DNA from: a virus
Length of the DNA stretch: 24,886 nucleotides
Reading direction: 5' to 3' (one strand)
Virus record (IMG/VR): IMGVR_UViG_3300031566_000346
Span: 1 to 24,886 of that record
Of the stretch, positions 16,653 through 24,600 are shown in pieces (within the stretch, counting starts at the first letter, position 1; the number at the start of each line of letters is the position of its first letter). The position numbers and the translations under genes are program-made. The notes beneath the pieces are model-generated. The model searched no databases and was not told where the DNA came from. It saw only the letters and a program-made list of their open reading frames with translations.

Positions 16653-18656
16653 ATGGCATCCATCATGGACCCGTTGCCGGGTGAAGCGCCGCGCAAGAAA
16701 AAGCCGTCCATCATGGACCCGCTGCCAGAGGAATCGTCGGCGCTCCGGCGCTACGTTGCAGATCCGGCACTGTCGTTTTTCGCCAAGGGCGCGCTTGGAA
16801 TCGGCGAAGGAGTCGTCGGCCTAGCTGACATCGCTACGCTCGGCAAGGCCGGGAAAGCATTGGAAAACATTGGGGAGCGCATTTCCCCACCGCCTCCGAA
16901 TACCGGAGGGGTTATGCCGCCAGATTGGAAGCCGTCATTGGCGGACAATCTTCCTCGCGTCAGGGATCTCGGCGTTGACTTCAAACGTGCCGGCGAGGTT
17001 CTTGAGTCCTTCATGTCGCCAGAACAACAGGCGGTAAACAAGAAGGTAGGGTTGGCGATGGAGGGCGGCTTTATCCCTGCCGTCAAAGAGGCCATACAAA
17101 ATCCATCTTATCTTGCTCATGGGGTATTGCAGTCCATCCCCTTGTCGATCGGTGGAGCGGGGATTGGCAGCCTAGTTGCCAAGGGGGCTGGCGTGGTCGC
17201 GCCCAAACTCGCTGGCGCTCTTGCCGGACGCGCCGGAGGACTTGCGCGCGGGGCCATTGGCGAGGGGGCAATAAGCGGTGGGATGGGGGCGGAGCAAGGT
17301 AGACAGGAAAGCCCTGACCGTGAATTGACATTGAAGCAGGCTCTTATCCATGCGGGCAGCGGCGCGCTGACCGGCGGAATAGCGGGGGCCAGCGGCGGGT
17401 TATCGCGCAGACTCGGCATTACCGACATCGACACCGCGATTGCAGGAGGCGGGCTTGGGAGCGCAACAGCCAGAGGCGCCCAAAAGGGAATGATGCGCCG
17501 GGCCGGAGAGGGGTTTGTTACCGAGGGGGTCATAGAAGAAGGATTGCAGTCGGCGCAGGAGCAGGCGATGCAAAATCTCGCCGCTGGCAAGCCGTGGGAT
17601 GAGGGTGTTGGCGGGGCTACCGCGATCGGGATGTTGACAGGCGGACTCCAAGGCGGCGGCGCGGCGGCATTGTTCCACGGGAAACAACCCGTCCCGGTCC
17701 CCGAATCAATAGACCAGCAGTTCGAGCGCGCCTATGGCGTGGCGCCTGGCGGGCTGACCGACGAGCAGCTATCGGGGATGGATGTGCAGCGGGCCGAGGC
17801 GGGCGTGGGACCACCCGCACCGCCGGCCCCGTTCGACCCGAATGCCTACTACGACGGGCTGGTTGGGGATCAGCAGGCGCCGCCCGCCGCGCCAGCTCCC
17901 GACCCCCTGCACAAGCCCAACGCCGGCCCGCTTTCGCGCGCTGGCGCGATCGCCGTGGACACCGGGCTATCTGCGGACCCCTTCGGGGCGCCGGCCCCGA
18001 CAGAGGCGTTTGTGCCGCGCGCCGAGGTCACGACGCCCCCGGACTTGCAGATGCAGAACCGGGACCGTTCGCGGCCTGGTTCGATCGCGCAGATGAACGC
18101 CATCGCCAACAACCCGGACTACGATCGCCTGGGCGTTGGTCGATCCCCCAACGAGGCCGCGCCGATGGTATCGGTCGGGGCCAATGCGCCAGTCATCCCG
18201 GAAACGGACTTCGGCACCACCAGCCGGGTTGTCATGGGGGATGGTTCGAAGATCGGCGTCCGCTATGCCGTGGTCGAGGCCGATTCGGTGCTGGCGTCGC
18301 ACAACATCGACGGTTCGGTGAACGGCGACTACTTCGCCGCCGTGCCGCCTGGCACCATGCGCGCGCTGAACAACGGGCGAATTGCGGCCCTGCAAGCGGC
18401 CCACGCGCGGGGAACCACGGAAGCCTACAAGCAAGCCATGATAGAGGATGCGGCGGCTCATGGGATAGCCCCGGAGTCGATCGCCGCCAAGAAGGCGCCC
18501 GTCCTTGTCCGGGTCTACGATGACGCCGAGAATGCCCGGCCCAACATGGGGGCTATCTCGAACCCGCAATCCATGCGTCCGCGTCGGAGCAGGCGCAGAA
18601 CGACGCTCGCCTGCTGGATGTGGCCGCGCTCACGACCGACGAGAACGGTGACTTGA
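16653..18656 (+). CDS. Giant polyvalent (DdrB/DarB-type) protein, N-terminal part up to a frame break
   Basis: ATG 16653 follows GAGG at 16640-16643. The open frame gives 667 residues, but only about the first 640 look native. Two copies of SIMDPLP open the protein. Residues about 156-250 and 320-342 are glycine-rich and hydrophobic (SIGGAGIGSLVAKGAGVV, SGALTGGIAGASGG), like membrane-active parts of ejected proteins. A proline-rich linker comes next. From about residue 520 (FGTTSRVVMGDGSKIGVRY) a DdrB-like ParB-fold domain begins, with NNGRIAALQAAHARGT as its likely active motif. The sense then moves to the -1 frame. The final 26 residues here are Arg/Trp-rich and not family-like. Confidence 0.75.
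   Translation: MASIMDPLPGEAPRKKKPSIMDPLPEESSALRRYVADPALSFFAKGALGIGEGVVGLADIATLGKAGKALENIGERISPPPPNTGGVMPPDWKPSLADNLPRVRDLGVDFKRAGEVLESFMSPEQQAVNKKVGLAMEGGFIPAVKEAIQNPSYLAHGVLQSIPLSIGGAGIGSLVAKGAGVVAPKLAGALAGRAGGLARGAIGEGAISGGMGAEQGRQESPDRELTLKQALIHAGSGALTGGIAGASGGLSRRLGITDIDTAIAGGGLGSATARGAQKGMMRRAGEGFVTEGVIEEGLQSAQEQAMQNLAAGKPWDEGVGGATAIGMLTGGLQGGGAAALFHGKQPVPVPESIDQQFERAYGVAPGGLTDEQLSGMDVQRAEAGVGPPAPPAPFDPNAYYDGLVGDQQAPPAAPAPDPLHKPNAGPLSRAGAIAVDTGLSADPFGAPAPTEAFVPRAEVTTPPDLQMQNRDRSRPGSIAQMNAIANNPDYDRLGVGRSPNEAAPMVSVGANAPVIPETDFGTTSRVVMGDGSKIGVRYAVVEADSVLASHNIDGSVNGDYFAAVPPGTMRALNNGRIAALQAAHARGTTEAYKQAMIEDAAAHGIAPESIAAKKAPVLVRVYDDAENARPNMGAISNPQSMRPRRSRRRTTLACWMWPRSRPTRTVT
16659..16727 (+). 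repeat. Duplicated N-terminal SIMDPLP coding motif
   Basis: TCCATCATGGACCCG occurs at 16659-16673 and again at 16707-16721, 48 bases apart, each followed by a Leu-Pro codon pair. The motif might be a packaging or ejection tag. Confidence 0.75.
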
Positions 18657-18658
18657 TG
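18546..18658 (+). other. Frame break (-1) within the DdrB-like domain
   Basis: Up to about 18575 the protein sense is in the frame of ATG 16653, ending RPNMGAISNPQSM. From about 18578 it continues one base back as SASEQAQNDARLLDVAAL with strong third-position G/C bias. The giant frame is closed before 18524 by a TGA at 18521-18523, so the switch lies between those points. A run of five G (18548-18552) is the only slip-prone spot. No X-XXY-YYZ heptamer is seen. The old frame stops at TGA 18654-18656, which overlaps an ATG in the new frame (TGATG). Options are a base lost in this genome, a sequencing error, frameshifting or coupled restart. Confidence 0.8.
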
Positions 18659-21600
18659 GCGCCGGAGAACGAAGCGGCCATCAAGCAATTCCTGGCGGCG
18701 ATCCCGGCGTCGGAACAAAACGAGCTGGTCGGCAAATCCGGCTACACCAAGCAACTCGCAGACCGGGTGCGCGGCGCGGTGTTCGCCAAGGCATACGGCA
18801 ACGCCGACATCGTGAGCCAGGCTGTCGAGGACTCCGACCCGGAAACCAAGAACGTCCTGTCGGCCCTGACGATGGCCGCGCCGGAGTTCGCCAAGGTCGA
18901 GCATGGCGCCCCGCTGGACGTGCGCCCGGCAATGGTCGAGGCAATCGGCATCATCCGGTCGGCGCGGCAACGCGGGATCAAGGTGGCGGACCTGGCCGCG
19001 CATCCTGACTTGTTGGGGCGCGATCCGTACACGCAGAAGATGACCGACTTCATGGTGCAGAACGCGCGCTCTCCGAAGAAGATGGCGGCGGTATTTGCCG
19101 AGGCCGCACGGTTCCTGCAAGACGAGCAGCAGGCCAAGACTTCGGGCGATATGTTCGGGCGTCCTGCTGCCACCATTGCCGACATGACCAAGCGGGTCAA
19201 TGCTTACCTGGAGAAACTCTATGGCTCTGAAATCAATCGCTTCGCCGCAGAAGAAATCACCCCCATCCAACGAGAACAGCCAGCTTCGGGAGCAAGAGGC
19301 GGAGCTGATGATGCACTTCTTGATGACGGTCGGAAGCCGAATCAACAACGGCGAGCCGCCGCTGACGAGGGGCGCGCTCCGCCAGCCGCAAGGGAACCGC
19401 AAGGCGACCTAGCCGGGATCGTCCCTGACATTCAGGACGTTACCCAACTGCACAACAGGGAAACCGCATCAATCTCGCGCGCCGGGCATAGCGTTGAGTC
19501 GATGCCGGCGGAGTTGCAACTGTTTGTCGATACAGTCCGCGAGAGCGCAGAGATTGCCGCGTTGCCGGCTGAACAGCAGAAGGTATTGCTGGATCACTAC
19601 GGCAAGGCAGCGAGGGCGAAGGCCGAATACGACGCGATCGTTACCCGGATTTCAGAAGCGGTCAACGGCAAGCCTGGCCTGACGAAGTTGAAGGGCATCG
19701 GTCGGGCGGTCGAGAAAATCGTCGGTGACTACGACGGTGACGCCAGCCAGATCAAGGACATTCTTCGCGGGACCGTCAAGGTCGATACGCTTGAGGACGC
19801 GCAAGCGGCGGTCGCGCTTGTCCTAAAAGAGTTCAACGTGCTGGAGAAGGGCCGGCGCAACTTGTTTGCGGACGGTACGCCAGATCCAATCGACGGATAC
19901 CGCGATGCGAAATTCAACATCAGCATCGGCGGAATCACGGCAGAGGTTCAGGTTGGCATCGCGGAAATGCTTGATGCCAAAGAGAATGGGCCTGGTCACA
20001 AGCTGTACGAAGCTCGGCAGGACTTGGAGCGACTTGTTGGCTCCAGGGAAATGACCATCAAAGAGCGGGCATTACGGGATTCCCTGAACGCGCAGATGCG
20101 CGCGGTCTACGGGCCGGCGTGGGCCTCTGCCACCAAGGCGCGGAATGCAGCCTCGTCGATGGGGGCGCCGTTGCGTCGGGCCGAGCCGGGGTCGAACGGG
20201 CGCGGCGGCGAAACGTCGAAGCAGGCGCAGTACGGGGGCGACCCCCAATCCAAGGCGACCGGCATCCCTTCAACGTCGAAGAATTCCGCCGAAGGCCGGA
20301 ACGACTCTGGCAGCAATTTGGATGGTAGTTTCATTGATAACCCCATAGTAAAGGACGGCAAGAAAGAAAGCAATCAGTCAAGCCCACTTGACAAGAATCA
20401 TCCGGCCATTGTTGCCCTGTCGCAGCACAAGGATGCGGCTGCGGCGTTCACCACCCAGGACGGCATGATGGATATTGCCGACCTGGTTTCAGACAAAGAC
20501 CAGTCGAAAGACCCGAAGGTTCTGGCCGGCGGCACCGACCCGCGCGTGAAAGCGGCTACGTTCATGGTCGCCTCCATCGCTGGCAAGGAGAAGCCCCGCG
20601 CCCCCATTCTGGTGGAAAAGCGCCCGGATGGAAAGTACCAAGTCATTGACGGCAACGCGACCATGCAGGCGGCAAAGCTGGCCGGCTGGACGAAGGTGCC
20701 GGTTCAGTTCCAGGAAGCCCCGCCGGCAGCGCGGGAGCCGTCTTTCACCCTCACCGGCAGCGAACGGAAGGCCGACAAGAACCCGGCGCAGATCGGCTTG
20801 TTCGACGCCGCTGACGACTTCATTCGCACGTCGGTCGCCAAGCTGGTCGATCCGGCGCGGGACACCCCGAAGGGCAGGACGGCGCGCGAGCAGGCGCTAC
20901 GGGATCTGACTCGCGCCGGCAGGGTAAACGTGGTCGCCGCTGCAATCAATGCCGACATGATTACTGACGGTTCGGCCAGCATCGTCGGGCGCGAGGTCAC
21001 GTCCGCCGCTGACCTAGCAGCGGTCGCCCAGGTGTACCGCGACCCCCGGTTTGAAACCCTGCGCTATCTGTTTGTGAAGGACGGGAAGGTTGTATTCGAG
21101 TCCGCAGTTTCGTCGCGCCTGCCGGCAGCGGCATCGGCGTTCGCGGGGAATTGGCCGACGTTCATGAAATACATCAAGGCCCGGCTTGCAGACCTTGATG
21201 CGGACGGGTATTACCTGATGCACAACCATCCGTCCGGCGATGCCAGCGCATCCAATGCGGACAGGGCGCTGACCGAGCAGATTGCCAAGCTGGTCCCGAA
21301 GTTTCGCGGGCACGTCATCATCGACACCAACGAGTTCAATACCCTGAACGCGGCAGGCCGGGAGAATTTGCAGAAGGCGGATTTCGGCGCACAAGCTCCG
21401 CAGGAGAAACCGGCGATCGGGGGAACGACCGTTGCTCGGGGGGTTTTGGGGTATCGCGTTACTTCTAATTCGTCCGTGGCTAGGATCAGCAAGTTGCTAC
21501 AACAGCCAGGGAACGTGCCCTTGATCGGGATCTCTGCCGATGGCCGGGTTGTGTATGCCGCGACGATCACCACGGATGACCTGATGAGCAAGGGGCTGCG

Positions 21601-24600
21601 GTTCCCTGCCACTATGCGGCGCCTGGCGCGCGCGTCCGGGTCCGGCGGCGGGATGTTCATGACCGGGTTGAACGAGAAGGAATGGCAGAACGCAAAGCAT
21701 TGGGTGCAATCCGGGATTATGCGTGATGCCTTTTCGACGGACGGCAAGAGCGCCCTTCGATATCTGCTTGACGACGATGAACGTGTGGCCTCGCCGGCTT
21801 ACTTTGGGAAGTCGGAGTATGCAGGTGGGCGCTTGGTTCGCAATGCCGGCATCGTTGCCGAGCCGACTGCGCCCTACGATCCCTATGACCTGTTCGGGAA
21901 TGCGGGCGAGGTCACGGCAAAGACCAAGGCGGCGACCAAGAAGAAGGCGCCGGCCATTGCCGCCCTTCCGTCAAGCCAACTTGACTTGTTCGGGAACCCG
22001 GCGAATACTGGTAGTGAAGGAGGCAAAAATGGACGTGATGAAAACGGTCAAGCTGGCCCTAGAGGACCGCAACCCCAAACTGTACCGGGAGCTGGAACAG
22101 TCGGGGCGCCTCAAGGAGTTCTGCCAGGAACGGGCGGACCAGATTTGGGAAGCGGTAATCGAAATGACGGAGAACAGCCCGGAGGTCCGCAAGGCGTTCA
22201 GCCCGAAAAGCAACCTGTCGTTGATGGAGAAGGCGGCGGTGGGCAACAGCCAGCAGCAAGTGGCAATGGAAATCGCCCTCGACGCTTACCTGGAGTTCCC
22301 GCAGGACGAGACATCCCCGCCAAGACCGGGCGCAACCACGCTTTCAGCGACGACGATTTAAGCTACGCCGGAGGCTGGCTGACCAAGGGGCGGCAGAACG
22401 TCGCCGCCGTGCGCTTGCTGCGCCAGCTCGAACAGGAAGGCCGGCAAGCCACGAAGGAAGAACAAGCCGTCCTCGCCAAGTATGTCGGATGGGGGGCCGG
22501 CGAGCTTGCCAACAAGCTATTCGGCGGGAACCGCTGGAACCTGGACAAGTCATGGCAAGACCTTCGCTCCGAGGTCGAGGATCTGCTGTCGTCTGACGAG
22601 CTGGCCGAGGCGTCCAAATCCACGCAGTACGCGCACTACACATCGAAGGAGGTCGTGCGCGGGATGTGGGAAGCGGTGCGGCGCATGGGCTTCAAGGGCG
22701 GCGCCATCCTCGAACCAGGCTCCGGCATCGGGGTATTCCCCGGATTGATGGGGCCGGAGCTGGCGAACAACACGGCGTACACCGGCATCGAATTCGAGCC
22801 GATTGCCGGCGGCATCCTCAAGCAGCTCTTCCCCGACGAGCGTATCCACTTGGGCGACTTCATTAAATCGAAGCTGCCCAAAGACTTCTACGACTTGGCG
22901 ATCGGCAATCCGCCGTTCGCTGGCTTTCAGGTCTTGGCGGACCCGGAGTACCGGAAGCACGGCTTCCTGTTGCACGACTACTTCTTTGCCAAGACCGTCG
23001 ATCGCGTCAAGCCTGGCGGGATGATGGTGTTCGTCACCAGTCACGGCACGATGGACAAGAAGAACGACAAGGCCCGGCAATACCTGGCCGAGCGCGCTGA
23101 CCTGGTTGGCGCCATCCGCTTGCCGCAAACCGCATTCAAGAAGAACGCCGGCACCGAGGTTGTGACCGACGTACTGTTTCTCCGCAAGAAGGTTCCGGGC
23201 GAAAACTTCGAGCATGGTCAGGACTGGCTCGGCGTGAGCGGCGTTACCGGCGCGGACGGCAAGCTCCTGCAAAAGACCACGGAGAAGGGGAAGGAGCAGA
23301 TTTTCGTCAACGAGTATTTCATTGCCCACCCGGAAATGGTGCTTGGCACCCATTCAACGATGGGGTCAATGCGCTCGGCCAGCGAGTACACCGTCGAGCC
23401 GCGCGAGGGGGCCATAGAACAGCAGTTCCTTGATGCGGTCAACGCGCTGCCGGAGAACATTTACAACCCGGACCACGGCACGTCCGCCGACGCGGCGAAG
23501 GTGCAGCAGCTTGACCTTGACCCGAAGCACAAGAAGGAGGGCGGGTTCTATCTGTCCGACTCCGGGGTATTGATGCGCGTGGTCGATGGGGTTGGCAAGG
23601 CGTACATCAGCCAGAAGGCAGGGAAGGCGGCGGCAGAACAAAACGCCGTCCTGAAATCCTATGTTCCGCTGCGCGATGCGTTGAAGCAGGCGCAGTACGA
23701 CCAGTTGAACAATGGGCCGTGGGAGCAATCCCTTGCTGCGTTGCAGAAGGCGTACAAGGCGTTCGTTCGCAATCAGGGCAACATCCGGGCGAACACCCCA
23801 TACGAGCGGACGACCACGACACAGGACGAGGTAACGGGCGAACCGGTTGAATCGGTCAATAAGTACCGCCGCTGGAAGCACCAAGAAACCCTGCGCCAAG
23901 ATCCGGACTACTGGCTTGTCGCGGCGCTGGAAAACATCGACGAGGAAAGCGACGAGATTACGTCATCCAAGGCGCTGGCCGAGCGGGTCTTGGAAAAGCC
24001 GTCCGCGCCAGTTATCGAAACCGCAGGCGATGCCCTGGCGGCAACGCTAAACGAAACCGGCAAGGTAGACATTCCTCGCATTGCCGATCTGGCCGGGCTG
24101 TCCGAGGAAGAGGCTCTTGCCAGCCTGGCCGGCGCCATCTACCGGGCGCCGTCCGGGGAGTGGCAGACCGCCGACGAATACCTGTCCGGCGATGTACGGC
24201 AAAAGCTGGTCGAGGCGATGGAAGCAGCGGCGGCAGACAAGCGGTATGCGCCGAACGTCGAGGCGCTTCGTGCCGTGCAGCCACGCGAGATCCCGGCGGA
24301 GGACATCAATGTTCGCCTGGGGATGGCTTTCATTGAGCCTGACGTCTACGAGCAGTTCGCCAAGGAAGAGCTTGGCGTGACGGTCAGCGTAACGCACGTC
24401 CCGGCTACGGGCCGATGGATTGTCGAGCGCAGGCGCAACTGGAACGACACCGACGACTACGCGGTAGGCAGTTGGTCGGGCGCGGACATCATGGCTCACG
24501 GTATGTCCGGGGCGCCGATCCGCGTTACCATGCCCGGCCCCACCAAAGATAGCAAGCCCGTACTCGACTCGAACGCGACGGCGGCGGCGATCGCCAGAGA

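Noticed and set aside
18546-18556. Canonical programmed -1 frameshift site
   Set aside because: Only a five-G run is present. No X-XXY-YYZ heptamer in the right frame and no clear downstream pseudoknot were seen, so programming is not claimed.
20107-20373. Antisense and +1-frame ORFs in the linker before the second ParB-like domain
   Set aside because: Parts read like protein (FDVEGMPVALDWG on the minus strand, PFNVEEFRRRP on the plus), but the giant frame keeps the better third-position G/C bias (about 80 against 67 percent by hand) and no Shine-Dalgarno was found. Worth a database search only.
20628-20909. Possible third nested +1 ORF in the giant gene
   Set aside because: It is Arg/Ser-rich and overlies a conserved ParB-like region, so it is a shadow.
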